Origin: Sebaldella termitidis ATCC 33386
GTDB taxonomy: Bacteria; Fusobacteriota; Fusobacteriia; Fusobacteriales; Leptotrichiaceae
Direction of reading: 5' to 3'
Assembly (NCBI RefSeq): GCF_000024405.1
Contig: NC_013517.1
Coordinates: 1,922,001 to 1,986,000 of the forward strand
Length of the DNA: 64,000 nt
Shown: positions 27,983 to 37,666 of the stretch, one piece after another
Numbering within the stretch: the stretch's first letter is position 1
Layout of the letters: the number at the start of each line of letters is the position of its first letter
Made by a program: the position numbers and the translations under genes
Notes under the pieces: generated by a model
What the model was told of the DNA's origin: nothing
Database searches by the model: none
The model's input: the letters and a program-made list of their open reading frames with translations, nothing else

Positions 27983-29590
27983 ATGAAAAAGGTTTATATT
28001 TTTTTACTAACAGCTTTATTAGGTTTGGTATTATCCTGTGAGAAGGCTGGAAAGCCGGCAGATGAACAGCCGCCTCACGAGATCAAAAAGAGAACCAGCA
28101 GACTTCTAATAAGAGGCACAGAAGAACCGGTGTCGGTAAATCCTAATTTATCGCAGACTCCGACTGGAATAGTGGTTAACTCCTTTCTAAATGAAGGACT
28201 TACTAAAATAGGAAAAGACGGAATGCTTGTCCCCGGTCTTGCAGAAAGATGGGAAGTAAGCAGTGACGGAAAAGTCTGGACATTTTATTTGAGAGATAAT
28301 TTGAAATGGTCAAACGGAGATATTATTACTGCAAATGATTTCAGATTTTCATGGATAAATGTTCTGAATCCTTCCACAAAAGCAGAATATGTAGATTTTT
28401 TGTATATAATAAAGGGAGCAGAGGAATACAGCAGACATAAAGGAAAGCTGGCGGATGTGGGAATAAAGGCTGTTAATAACAAAACTCTGGAAATAACCCT
28501 TACCAGACCGGCAATGTATTTTCCGTTATTACTTGCACATCCTGTATTCTTTCCTGTCAGTGAAAGATTTTATCTGGGCTCAAAGGAAGATTTCGGAACA
28601 AGACCTGAAACTATAACATCAAGCGGGCCTTATACGCTAAGAGAATGGAATACGGGGAATAATCTGCTTATGGTAAAAAATCCATATTACTGGGATAAAG
28701 GAAATATAAAGCCTGAGGAAATAGAAATAAAAATCATTTCTGACCCTCGGAAAGCAATGAATGCATTTAATTCCGGAGAGGTAGATATAGTAAATCTGGA
28801 ACAGGAGCTGTATCAGGAATATAAAGATGATCCGAGACTCCAGAAATATCCGAACGGACGTATATTTTATGTTTCATTTAATGTAAAAGACAAGATATTT
28901 GAAAATCCCAAGATAAGAAAAGCAGTAGAATTGAGCATAGATAAAAAGGAATTGACGGATATAGTGCTGGAAGGAAGCGGACAGCCTGCCGACAGATTAA
29001 TACCGTCTATAATTCCGGGGTTTGAAGATGAAGAAAACGATGAAGAAGATGGAAATTCTGAAAAAAGCTACGGCTATGCTCCCAACAGAGCAAAAAAACT
29101 CTATAAAGAAGTACTTAAAGAGCTGAAAACAGAAAGACTTCCTATAATAAAGCTTTTGATAAAAGAAGATTATGCAGACAGAAAAATTGCTGACTATCTG
29201 AAAACAAAGCTTAAAGAAAATCTTGATATGGACATAGAAATAGTAACTAATGATAAAGACAGCTATGTATTAAGGCTTTGTGACGAAAAACCCATTTATG
29301 CAGATCCGATGGGATACTTGAAAATATTTAAAACAGAATACAAGGATAATTACGGATTTTACTCCAATCCGGAATATGATAAGCTGGTGGATAAAGTCAA
29401 TATAGAGATGCTTAATCAGGAGAGAATAAAATTTGCCGAAGAGGCAGAAAAAATACTTATGAAAGATATGCCGGCAGTATTTTTATTTTTTCAGGAAAGA
29501 GAAATAATGGTTAATCCGAGGGTTAAAAATATATATTTCATAAGTTTTGGCATGAAATATTATGTGCTGGAAGCTGAAATGACGGAATAA
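27983..29590 (+). CDS. OppA-like peptide-binding lipoprotein (SBP family 5)
   Basis: 535 residues. Lipobox VLSC (cysteine near 19), then a family 5 extracellular solute-binding domain: EPVSVNPNLSQTPTGIVV, LNEGLTKIGKDGMLVPGLAERWEVS and WTFYLRDNLKWSNGD are the usual N-terminal blocks, and NPRVKNIYF ends the protein. Normally it delivers oligopeptides to an Opp permease. No permease or ATPase is nearby, so it is an orphan binding protein or feeds a remote transporter. An acidic insert (EDEENDEEDG) near residue 350 is unusual. It is 9 bases from the second DKNYY gene. Confidence 0.9.
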   Translation: MKKVYIFLLTALLGLVLSCEKAGKPADEQPPHEIKKRTSRLLIRGTEEPVSVNPNLSQTPTGIVVNSFLNEGLTKIGKDGMLVPGLAERWEVSSDGKVWTFYLRDNLKWSNGDIITANDFRFSWINVLNPSTKAEYVDFLYIIKGAEEYSRHKGKLADVGIKAVNNKTLEITLTRPAMYFPLLLAHPVFFPVSERFYLGSKEDFGTRPETITSSGPYTLREWNTGNNLLMVKNPYYWDKGNIKPEEIEIKIISDPRKAMNAFNSGEVDIVNLEQELYQEYKDDPRLQKYPNGRIFYVSFNVKDKIFENPKIRKAVELSIDKKELTDIVLEGSGQPADRLIPSIIPGFEDEENDEEDGNSEKSYGYAPNRAKKLYKEVLKELKTERLPIIKLLIKEDYADRKIADYLKTKLKENLDMDIEIVTNDKDSYVLRLCDEKPIYADPMGYLKIFKTEYKDNYGFYSNPEYDKLVDKVNIEMLNQERIKFAEEAEKILMKDMPAVFLFFQEREIMVNPRVKNIYFISFGMKYYVLEAEMTE

Positions 29591-29599
29591 GGGGGAGAA

Positions 29600-30382
29600 A
29601 TGCATAAAAATTTGGCATTATTAATTGGAATTTCTATTTTTTACACTAGTTTTTCCTGTGTCGTAAATGAAGAAGGACCGGGGAGAATATCACGGAGGTA
29701 TGGTTATATAAAAACCGGTAATGAGATTTTTTACGGCAGTTATCTGGAAACAAAATCCTTGGCTCTTAACGAAGAGTCTTTAAAGACAGATGTCAGAAAG
29801 CTGAGAAAAACTACGGGAGCTGATGCCGAAACTTTTAAGGAGATTAATCAATGCTACGGGGCGGATAAGAACAGAGTTTATTATCAGGGAATAGAATTCG
29901 TTTCAAATGATGGTTTTCAGATTTTGGGAAGCTATGATTCCGATATCAGATACAGAGACGGGACAACAGAGCATATAAGGGACTATGTGGTAAAGACCAA
30001 GGACAGTGTATATGACGGATTAAAGTTTGTAAATATGGATTCTCCAAGTTTTCAGCTTCTTTATGCCGGACACGGAGGAATGATATATGCACAGGATAAA
30101 ACAGGAATATATTATAAAGGTGTGGAAAAAATAGACAGTCTTCCTGTGAAAAATGATGATTTCAGAATACTTGAAAACGGAGAACATATATACCTGATTA
30201 CCAGATACAGGGTATATATGGAAAACAGACTGATAAAAGAAGCTGATCCTGAGACATTCGGCATATTTGACAACGGGGTTTTCCCCGAAATATCAAGGGA
30301 TAAAAAGAATTATTACAAAAACGGGGAGAAAATGACTTCACAGGAAGTAAAAAAAATTTTTAAGATAAAAAACGGAAGATAA
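29600..30382 (+). CDS. Exported DKNYY-family protein (paralogue)
   Basis: 260 residues with a signal sequence; the cysteine in TSFSC could make it a lipoprotein. Motifs ADKNRVYYQG and RDKKNYYKNG, plus GADAETFKEIN and EADPETFGIF, match the 27065 protein in order and spacing. Starts 9 bases after the OppA-like gene and is surely co-transcribed. Function unknown. Confidence 0.82.
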   Translation: MHKNLALLIGISIFYTSFSCVVNEEGPGRISRRYGYIKTGNEIFYGSYLETKSLALNEESLKTDVRKLRKTTGADAETFKEINQCYGADKNRVYYQGIEFVSNDGFQILGSYDSDIRYRDGTTEHIRDYVVKTKDSVYDGLKFVNMDSPSFQLLYAGHGGMIYAQDKTGIYYKGVEKIDSLPVKNDDFRILENGEHIYLITRYRVYMENRLIKEADPETFGIFDNGVFPEISRDKKNYYKNGEKMTSQEVKKIFKIKNGR

Positions 30383-30398
30383 GAAAAAGGAGAAAAAA

Positions 30399-30683
30399 AT
30401 GGGTTTTGGAAAGATTTTGAAATGTAAAAGCTGCGGCTCTGAATATGATATGTGTCTTGGAGAGTCAGAAGAGGGAGAAACAGAAACTGTTTTGTTTTGC
30501 ACAATCTGCGGATCTTTTGGACATAAAAGCGATCTTGTGGGGAAAGAAACTGTCTGCTGTGGAAAGCCCATGGAAAAAATAACAGAATTAGGAGATCTGG
30601 ATAAAAGAATAAAAAAATTCAGATGTCCCGGATGCGGAAAGAGAGACATTATAGATACAGGGGAATTGTTTTCCTGGGAATAA
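30399..30683 (+). CDS. Small zinc-ribbon protein
   Basis: 94 residues with four cysteine pairs: CKSCGSEYD, CTICGSFG, CCGKP and CPGCGKRD. Two zinc ribbons are likely. The protein is cytoplasmic (no signal). No family recognised beyond the ribbon pattern; partner or nucleic-acid binding is possible. SD AAGGAG; 16 bases after the DKNYY gene. Confidence 0.7.
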   Translation: MGFGKILKCKSCGSEYDMCLGESEEGETETVLFCTICGSFGHKSDLVGKETVCCGKPMEKITELGDLDKRIKKFRCPGCGKRDIIDTGELFSWE

Positions 30684-30698
30684 GAAACAGGAGGTATT

Positions 30699-31163
30699 AT
30701 GAGAATAAAAATAGAAAAAATAACATTTTTTGATTTTCTGTTAACGAAAATGAGTACGGATAAACTAAATATAACAGCTTCATTTTTAATAGTATATGCT
30801 TATGTTATGCTGAAGCTGAGATACAATATGATGATGTCCATGGGGATGAAAGTAACTGCGGGGATATTAATCGGCGCAGCGGTAACTGCATTTATATACG
30901 GTCTTTTATATTTTTTGAAATTCAGAAAGCTAAAGGGAGAAAATCCTGGAATACAGGGGAAATTTGATAAAGATTCCGTAAAAGATTTTAATATTTTTGG
31001 TACGCAAAAAAAATTCAAGATGCAGCCGTATTCCAGATTTAATAAAAAATATGAAAATAAGTATACATTTTTTATGCGGTTTGACGGTATGAAGCTCTTA
31101 TTTATTCCCAAAAAATATTTAAGTATAGAAGAAATAGAATACATAAGAAAAAAAATAAAATAA
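30699..31163 (+). CDS. Small membrane protein of unknown function
   Basis: 154 residues. Two hydrophobic helices (about 26-43 and 49-72) followed by a basic cytoplasmic domain with the end LFIPKKYLSIEEIEYIRKKI, which resembles the C-terminus of YcxB-like proteins (weak). SD AGGAGG. Last gene of the cluster. Confidence 0.6.
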   Translation: MRIKIEKITFFDFLLTKMSTDKLNITASFLIVYAYVMLKLRYNMMMSMGMKVTAGILIGAAVTAFIYGLLYFLKFRKLKGENPGIQGKFDKDSVKDFNIFGTQKKFKMQPYSRFNKKYENKYTFFMRFDGMKLLFIPKKYLSIEEIEYIRKKIK

Positions 31164-31501
31164 CAAAAGGTTTGTTCGATATTTTCCTGTTTATTATTCC
31201 ATGACAAAGCATGGATAAAAGTAAGAAAGACTATATATAATTATATAGCGGACTTGAAACAGAAAAGAACCGGAATTTTAATTTTGAGAGCTTATAAACA
31301 GCAATATATGAAAGAAGGCATATATAAAAATGTCTTCTTTTTGATTTGGATTTGTTTAACATTGTACTTACATCTGATTATTACCAAAGAATGTACCATT
31401 TTTAAGAGCAGATAAAAAAATAAATTAAAAAAAAGATTGTTATTAATACGCGTTTTGTGCTAATATTATACTGAATAACTATATAAAAATAAGGTGATAA
31501 A
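31164..31501 (+). other. Intergenic region with terminator and promoter
   Basis: No gene seen. A terminator hairpin AAAGAAGGCAT / ATGTCTTCTTT with T-run lies at 31311-31342. A promoter TTGTTA-N18-TAATAT with extended -10 TGc (31437-31466) serves the following Smg-like gene and topA. Confidence 0.65.
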
Positions 31502-31726
31502 ATGAATGAAATAAAAATAAGATATGTACATCCGGAAGAGCTTATAAATCTCACGGAGGATGCAAAAAACTATTTTCTGGACCTAAGGTCTAAAGATATC
31601 ATTAATTATGAAGAATTTGAACTGATATTAAATGAGCTTTCATTGGTAGAAGATAAACTGGGTATTATGCAGTTGGAAGAATTACTGATAATGAACGGTA
31701 TAGACACTAAAATTATTCTAAATTAA
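31502..31726 (+). CDS. Short Smg/DUF494-like protein upstream of topA
   Basis: 74 residues. The pattern RYVHPEELINLTEDAKNYFLDL...EEFELILNEL...MQLEELLIM resembles the C-terminal half of Smg (DUF494), where RIYT-EE, FL-LE and a final leucine-rich segment recur. In gammaproteobacteria smg lies between dprA and topA, so the position agrees. If correct, this is a shortened form about half the usual length. Stop and the topA SD nearly touch. Function of Smg is not established. Confidence 0.5.
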   Translation: MNEIKIRYVHPEELINLTEDAKNYFLDLRSKDIINYEEFELILNELSLVEDKLGIMQLEELLIMNGIDTKIILN

Positions 31727-31738
31727 GAGGTGGAAATT

Positions 31739-33979
31739 TTGGCAAAAAAATTAGTTATTGTTGAGTCTCCCTCGAAGGCTAAAACAATAGAGAAGATACT
31801 GGGAAAGGGTTATGAGGTAGAAGCATCATACGGACACGTTATTGATCTCCCAAAAACTAAAATCGGCGTAGATATAGAAAATAAATTTGAGCCTCACTAT
31901 CAGGTAATAAAGGGTAAGGGAGATATATTAAAAAAGCTGAAAGATAAAGCAAAAAAAGCAGATGCTGTATATCTGGCATCGGATAAGGACCGTGAAGGTG
32001 AAGCTATAGCATGGCATATCTCTAATTATATCAAGGTTCCTGCTAAGACAAAAAGAATAGAGTTTAACGAAATTACCAAAAGTGCAATAAATAATGCAAT
32101 AAAGCATCCGAGAAACATAGATGAAAATCTGGTGAATGCCCAGCAGGCAAGAAGAATACTGGACAGGATAGTGGGTTATAAAATAAGCCCGCTTCTGTGG
32201 AAGATAATAAATAAGAATGCAAGTGCAGGAAGAGTACAGTCTGTGGCTTTGAAGCTTATCTGCGATCTCGAGGATGAAATCAGAGAGTTTATTCCGCAGA
32301 AATACTGGGAAGTAACGGCAATTACAGATAAAGGAATAGAACTGGGAATATACGAAATAGCTGGAAAAAAAGTAGACAGAATTTTTGACGAAAAAGTAAT
32401 GAAGAAGCTGAAAAAGGATCTGGCAAAGAAAAATCTTGAAGTATTTAAGATAAAAGTAACAAAAAAGACACAAAGACCGCCGCTGGTATTCAAAACAAGC
32501 ACGCTGCAGCAGCTGGCATCTTCATATCTCGGTTTTGCCACATCAAAAACAATGAGAGTGGCTCAGCAGCTTTATGAGGGACTTTCGATAAACGGTGAAA
32601 ATGTGGGACTGATTACTTATATGAGAACTGATTCCACAAGAATTTCCAATGAATCTATGGCAGATGCAGGAAAGTACATAGAAAAAAACTTCGGAAAAGA
32701 ATATGTAGGGAAGTATATGCCGGCTAAAGCCAAAGGAAATGTACAGGATGCCCATGAGGGAATAAGACCTACAGATATTAATCTTTCTCCTGACAGCATA
32801 AAAGACTCATTGAGTGCGGAGCAGTATAAATTATACAAGCTGATATGGGAAAGATTTCTGGTATCACAGTTTTCGGCAATGAAATATGATCAGATGCAGA
32901 TAAATGCCAAAAATGGGGACTATGTATTCAGAGGAACTATAAATAAAGTAACTTTTGACGGATATTATAAAGTATTTAAAGATGAAGACGAAATAAAAAC
33001 AGCTGATTTTCCTGAAATAAAAGAAGGAGACGAGCTTGTAGTAAAAGAGCTGAATATAAAAGATGGAATGACAAAGCCGCCTGCAAGATTTTCAGAGTCT
33101 TCACTGGTAAAAAAGCTGGAAGCGGAAGGAATAGGAAGACCGTCTACATATGCTTCCATTATAGAAACACTGAAAACAAGAAATTATGCAGAGCTCGTGG
33201 ATAAAAGATTTATTCCGACAGTTCTGGGCTATGAAGTAAAGTCTGAGCTGGAAAAGCACTTTGAAAAGATAATGAATATAAAGTTCACCGCTAATATGGA
33301 AGAGGAACTTGATGAAATAGAGAACGGAAGCATAAAGTGGGAAGAGCTTATGGCTAATTTTTATAAAGGGCTGGAGGTAGATCTTACCAAGTTTGAAAAA
33401 GAGATTCAGGATCTTCAGGACAGAAGAATAGAAGCAGATATTATGTGTGCTAACGGAACAGAGGCTATGATACTGAAAACCGGGAGATTCGGAAAGTATC
33501 TTATCTGTGAGTCGAATCCTGACGAGAAGGTTTCTCTGAAGGGTATTCAGATACCGAAGGAGGAGCTGGAGGCAGGTAAAATAATAGTAAAGGACAAGGT
33601 AGCCGAAAAGGAATCAGAGAAAAAAGGAGTTCCTACTGATCATTTTACTAAAGACGGAGCAAGAATTTTTGTAAAAAAGGGAAGATACGGAGAATATCTT
33701 GAAAGTGAAGATTATGAAAATGATGAGATAAGAATGCCGCTTCCTTATAAGATAAAACAGGAAATAAAAAAAGGTACTGCAAAAATGCAGGACGGGATGT
33801 ATATCATACATGAAGAGCTTGAGAAAATGCTGGCTGAGGATCAGAGAATTATAGAAGAAGCAGGATTGTGTGAAAAATGCGGCAGACCTTTTGAAATAAA
33901 AATAGGGAGATTTGGAAGATTTTTGGCATGTACGGGATATCCGGACTGCAAAAATATAAAGAAAATTCCGAAAAAGTAA
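31739..33979 (+). CDS. topA: DNA topoisomerase I
   Basis: 746 residues, type IA. Toprim domain begins KKLVIVESPSKAKTIEKILG; metal site in ASDKDREGE; active-site tyrosine in GLITYMRTDST (Y294). Only one clear C4 zinc ribbon is left at the end (CEKCG...CTGYPDC); an earlier repeat with CANG...ICES is degenerate. A GTG at 31730 overlaps the SD; TTG 31739 gives the standard (M)AKKLVIVES start. Relaxes negative supercoils behind polymerases. Followed by xer 12 bases on. Confidence 0.96.
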   Translation: MAKKLVIVESPSKAKTIEKILGKGYEVEASYGHVIDLPKTKIGVDIENKFEPHYQVIKGKGDILKKLKDKAKKADAVYLASDKDREGEAIAWHISNYIKVPAKTKRIEFNEITKSAINNAIKHPRNIDENLVNAQQARRILDRIVGYKISPLLWKIINKNASAGRVQSVALKLICDLEDEIREFIPQKYWEVTAITDKGIELGIYEIAGKKVDRIFDEKVMKKLKKDLAKKNLEVFKIKVTKKTQRPPLVFKTSTLQQLASSYLGFATSKTMRVAQQLYEGLSINGENVGLITYMRTDSTRISNESMADAGKYIEKNFGKEYVGKYMPAKAKGNVQDAHEGIRPTDINLSPDSIKDSLSAEQYKLYKLIWERFLVSQFSAMKYDQMQINAKNGDYVFRGTINKVTFDGYYKVFKDEDEIKTADFPEIKEGDELVVKELNIKDGMTKPPARFSESSLVKKLEAEGIGRPSTYASIIETLKTRNYAELVDKRFIPTVLGYEVKSELEKHFEKIMNIKFTANMEEELDEIENGSIKWEELMANFYKGLEVDLTKFEKEIQDLQDRRIEADIMCANGTEAMILKTGRFGKYLICESNPDEKVSLKGIQIPKEELEAGKIIVKDKVAEKESEKKGVPTDHFTKDGARIFVKKGRYGEYLESEDYENDEIRMPLPYKIKQEIKKGTAKMQDGMYIIHEELEKMLAEDQRIIEEAGLCEKCGRPFEIKIGRFGRFLACTGYPDCKNIKKIPKK

Positions 33980-33991
33980 GAGGCTGATTTT

Positions 33992-34915
33992 ATGGAAGAA
34001 TCAAAAGAAAAGGAACTTCTCATAGAGCCTCTTGAAAAGTTTCTGCACTTTCAGGAGGTAATATTAGGAAAAAGCTATAATACAATAAGGGGCTACAGAA
34101 AAGATATAACACAGTTTATTGATTATATCAGCGGAAATGAAGAGATTTTTGATTATAACAAAGTGGAAGTGTTTACTGTAAGATCATTTATAGCTTATTC
34201 AAATAATAATGAAGTGGGGAAAAGAAGTATAAACAGAAAAATATCTGCTCTGAGAACATTTTTTGCATATCTGAAAGAGCAGAATATAGTAGAAGCAAAT
34301 AAACTCATTTATGTGAATATGCCTAAATTTGAAAAAGAGCTTCCTACTGTGCTGACAAAGGATGATATTAATAAATTAAGAAATGTAATAGATATATCAA
34401 AGGTTACCGGGATCAGAGACCGGCTTATTATAGAATTTCTATACTCAAGCGGTCTCAGATCCAGTGAGCTGGTAAGCCTGAGCGAGCTTATGATAAACCT
34501 TGAAGAGAGGGAAGTAAGGGTGCTCGGTAAAGGAAATAAGGAGAGAGTTACCTTTTTCAGTGAAAATGCCAGAAAATGGTATGAAAAATATATCTCTGCC
34601 AAAAGAAACGAATATAAAAATTATACCCCGAATATTGTCTTTGTGAACAGCAGAGGTGAAAGAATAACAACAAGATCTCTTAGAAGGCTTATAGCTGATT
34701 ATGCTGAAAAAGCAGGGATAAATAAAGAAGTCACCCCTCATGTATTCAGACATTCTTTTGCTACGACACTGCTGAATAATAAAGTAGATATAAGATATCT
34801 TCAGGAGCTCCTGGGGCACAGCAGCATATCGACTACACAGGTATATACACATGTGAGCAAGGCTCTTTTAAGAGAAATATATATAAAAGCTCATCCTTTG
34901 GCAGATGAGGATTAA
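33992..34915 (+). CDS. Tyrosine recombinase XerC/XerD
   Basis: 307 residues. N-terminal SAM-like domain (about 10-100), C-terminal catalytic domain with R156 (SGLRSSEL), K180 (GKGNKER), H250-x-x-R253 (HVFRH), H276 (LGHSSI) and nucleophile Y285 (TQVYTHV). It resolves chromosome dimers at dif with FtsK, or acts alone as in single-Xer systems. Neighbour order topA-xer recalls topA-trmFO-xerC of Firmicutes, without trmFO. Not flanked by mobile-element features, so a housekeeping enzyme. Confidence 0.92.
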   Translation: MEESKEKELLIEPLEKFLHFQEVILGKSYNTIRGYRKDITQFIDYISGNEEIFDYNKVEVFTVRSFIAYSNNNEVGKRSINRKISALRTFFAYLKEQNIVEANKLIYVNMPKFEKELPTVLTKDDINKLRNVIDISKVTGIRDRLIIEFLYSSGLRSSELVSLSELMINLEEREVRVLGKGNKERVTFFSENARKWYEKYISAKRNEYKNYTPNIVFVNSRGERITTRSLRRLIADYAEKAGINKEVTPHVFRHSFATTLLNNKVDIRYLQELLGHSSISTTQVYTHVSKALLREIYIKAHPLADED

Positions 34916-34929
34916 TACGGAGGAAAAAA

Positions 34930-36069
34930 TTGATAATAAAAAAATGCAGCGGGTGTGGAATTACCCTGCAAACTGAATTTCCTGAAAACGCAGGATATGT
35001 ATCAGAGGAAAAGTTTATAACAGGAACAGATATTTTGTGTCAGAGATGCTACAGAATAAAGCATTACGGAAAGCATCAGGATATAGAGCTTACAAAAGAA
35101 GATTATAAAAAGGAAGTAGAAGATGCAGTAAAAAAATCCGATATTATACTTGCAATATTTGATATAATAGACTTCGAAGGGTCATTCAGTGAAGAAATTC
35201 TGGATTTTTTGAGAGAGTATAATTCTATTGTGATGATAAATAAAATAGATCTTCTGCCTAAGACAATACACCCGAGTGAGATATCAGACTGGGTCAAAGG
35301 ACGTCTTGAAGAAGAAGGAATAGTTCCTTATGATATAGCTCTGATGAGTACAAAAACAAAGTACGGTGTAAACGGTGTATTAAGAAAAATAAAAAGCTTT
35401 AAGGAAAATGCGACGGCAGTAGTATTAGGGGTCACTAATACCGGAAAGTCATCTTTTATGAATTCCCTTATGGAAAAGGATAAATCTACAATTTCAAAAT
35501 ATCCCGGAACAACTCTGAAATCTATAAAAAATAAAATAGACGGGACAGATATAAAAATAATAGATACTCCGGGTCTTATTCCCGAAAAAAGAATATCTGA
35601 TCTTCTGGAGCCTAAAGAGGCACTGGCACTGGTTCCGAACGGTGAAATAAACAGAAAAACCTTTAAGCCGGATAATAATCAGGTTTTCTTCTTTGATGGT
35701 CTGATGTGGTTCAGGGTGATTGTGGAAGAGGATGAAAAGAGTCCTATTTTTTCTGCGTTTGCAGCAAAGGATATAAAGTTTCACGTAACGAAGAAAGACA
35801 GGGTAGAGGACTTATTAAACAAAGACTTCTTTACTTTCCCGTCAAAAACAGAAAAAGATGCTTACTATCAAAAGATGAAAAAGGAAACACTGACTGTGGA
35901 AGCTTTTGAAGAAATGGCAATATCGGGGCTTGGATGGATAAATGTAAAAAGAGGGCCTCTCAAAATAGAGCTGTCTTACCCTGAAAATGTAAAGATAGTT
36001 ATCAGAAACGGAATAATTAATCCAAAAATTAGGAGAAATAATGAAAAAATCAAAAAAGAAAATGACTAG
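34930..36069 (+). CDS. yqeH: Circularly permuted ribosome-biogenesis GTPase YqeH
   Basis: 379 residues. N-terminal zinc finger (CSGCG...CQRC). GTPase motifs appear in permuted order: G4 NKID (about 97), then G1 GVTNTGKSS (about 165), then G3 DTPG (about 212). C-terminal domain is as in YqeH/NOA1. Needed for 30S subunit assembly. Starts with TTG behind GGAGG. Its last 29 bases overlap the next gene. Confidence 0.92.
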   Translation: MIIKKCSGCGITLQTEFPENAGYVSEEKFITGTDILCQRCYRIKHYGKHQDIELTKEDYKKEVEDAVKKSDIILAIFDIIDFEGSFSEEILDFLREYNSIVMINKIDLLPKTIHPSEISDWVKGRLEEEGIVPYDIALMSTKTKYGVNGVLRKIKSFKENATAVVLGVTNTGKSSFMNSLMEKDKSTISKYPGTTLKSIKNKIDGTDIKIIDTPGLIPEKRISDLLEPKEALALVPNGEINRKTFKPDNNQVFFFDGLMWFRVIVEEDEKSPIFSAFAAKDIKFHVTKKDRVEDLLNKDFFTFPSKTEKDAYYQKMKKETLTVEAFEEMAISGLGWINVKRGPLKIELSYPENVKIVIRNGIINPKIRRNNEKIKKEND

Positions 36070-36481
36070 AGAAACAAAAATAGGAATATTAAAATTTTTT
36101 ATTTTTATATTTATTATTTTGTGTATTTTTTCTGCATTTGTATTTTTTCAGGGTAAAAGAGGCAGAAGGCTGAAAAGAGTTACAATAGAGATACAGACTG
36201 AAAAACTTAATAATTCCATTAAGATTTTTAAGGCTTTGGAAGGGAAATATCCCGAGCTTGCAGGAAAAGAAAATAATCTTAGAGACATAAAGACTTCAAA
36301 GGGTGTGACTTTTCAGGAAATTTATGAAGATGAAGAAGTGTTTACACTGCCCAGAGATATAAAAAATGAAATAGAGGAAACAAATATCATAAGACTTGTA
36401 AAGGACGAAAAAGGCGGCTGGTATTATGATATGGCAAAAGGGACAATAGAAGCTAACCTGCCTGAAAAGGCTTATAAATAA
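36041..36481 (+). CDS. Single-span membrane protein of unknown function
   Basis: 146 residues: basic N-terminus, one membrane helix (about 17-37), and an extracytoplasmic domain with NNSIKIFKALEGKYPELAG and GWYYD. This layout (helix, then a short domain ending in a Gly-Trp-Tyr segment) recalls pseudopilins, but no prepilin cleavage motif is seen. SD AGGAG lies inside the end of yqeH, so translation is coupled. Confidence 0.65.
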   Translation: MKKSKKKMTRETKIGILKFFIFIFIILCIFSAFVFFQGKRGRRLKRVTIEIQTEKLNNSIKIFKALEGKYPELAGKENNLRDIKTSKGVTFQEIYEDEEVFTLPRDIKNEIEETNIIRLVKDEKGGWYYDMAKGTIEANLPEKAYK

Positions 36482-36491
36482 GGAGTGAAGT

Positions 36492-37646
36492 ATGGAAGAT
36501 TACGCTGAATTGTTAACCAAAAATACCAGAACAAACAGAATGAATTTACTTTTGCAGTTTACTATTATAATAGTAGATGTTTTGCTGCTGGGATTATTTT
36601 TAAAAAATGGTTTCGGATTATTTTCGATAGTATTTTTTCTGATTCTGGTGTTTATTTCATCATACGGCAATATACTTTTTTTGAAAAAAAGAAGGCTGGA
36701 AACTTTTGATGCAATAGGAAAATACAGCAGTGAAGAAGTTCGTGAAATAATAGGCGGGATATTTGCAGATATAAATAAAAGAGAGAAGCCAAATATCTAT
36801 ATTATATCCTCAAGTACTGTTAATGCATTTGTTACTGAAAGTATAATAAAGGGGATAGCCCCTCTGAATGCTCTGTATCTGTCGGAGGATTTGTTTGCCA
36901 ATCTGAAAACAGAGGAGCTGAAATCCGTAATATATCATGAACTCGGACATTACTATTATTTTATGAATCCGTTTTCAAAAAATATTCTGCCGTTAGATAT
37001 TTTTTCGGTATTATTTCCTTTTTTTCTTTTTTTGATATTAGGGCTTAAATCGATATTTTCTTTATTCTTTCTTGTTTTTTCATTCAGTGCTTTTGTGAGA
37101 TATCTTACATTTAAGAATATAAAGGATAATGAGTATCTGAGTGACTTTTTTTCAGCACAGAAAAACGGTCTTTTGAATATAGTAAACGGCTTGATCGTGG
37201 TAAGTAAGATAAATGAAATAGACAGTAAAATAGTAAGATATCTGGTAGAGAGAATAACAAGAGACAAGCAGAGGCTTTCTTTTCAGGATTTTGATTTTTA
37301 TTACGAAACTCTGAGAAAAGAGATACCTTATGAGTTTCAGAATTTTGATCAGATATCGGAGCTTATAGATGATTTTCTATATGACGGATCAGATGAAAAT
37401 ATTCCTGAAATAAACAAGGAAAGTTATTATTATGAGGAGATAGACGGCTGGGAAAAATTTGATCTGAATCATGATTTCAGAATTTCTGAGGAAGAATACC
37501 CGCTTCTTATAGAAACCCTTATAAATAATGAGCTTAATGAAACAGCTGAGCAGAAAGTTTTTGATGAGCGTTATAATATTACACATCCTTCACTGAAGAA
37601 CAGAATACTGTTTCTTGAGGATAATAAGGAATATCTGGAACTTTAA
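36492..37646 (+). CDS. M48-family membrane metallopeptidase with EF-hand loop
   Basis: 384 residues. Two N-terminal membrane segments (about 20-60), zinc site HELGH in SVIYHELGHYYYF (about residue 150), two further helices, then the third-ligand region NEYLSD. Similar to HtpX/YggG-type proteases that degrade damaged membrane proteins. The C-terminal part contains DLNHDFRISEEE, which fits a canonical calcium EF-hand loop. Followed by an MBL-fold gene with overlapping TAATG. Confidence 0.83.
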   Translation: MEDYAELLTKNTRTNRMNLLLQFTIIIVDVLLLGLFLKNGFGLFSIVFFLILVFISSYGNILFLKKRRLETFDAIGKYSSEEVREIIGGIFADINKREKPNIYIISSSTVNAFVTESIIKGIAPLNALYLSEDLFANLKTEELKSVIYHELGHYYYFMNPFSKNILPLDIFSVLFPFFLFLILGLKSIFSLFFLVFSFSAFVRYLTFKNIKDNEYLSDFFSAQKNGLLNIVNGLIVVSKINEIDSKIVRYLVERITRDKQRLSFQDFDFYYETLRKEIPYEFQNFDQISELIDDFLYDGSDENIPEINKESYYYEEIDGWEKFDLNHDFRISEEEYPLLIETLINNELNETAEQKVFDERYNITHPSLKNRILFLEDNKEYLEL

Positions 37647-37666
37647 TGATAGATAAAGGCGGTAAG

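Noticed and set aside
30800-31207. 135-codon minus-strand frame
   Set aside because: Antisense of the 30699 gene, which has SD, operon position and membrane helices.
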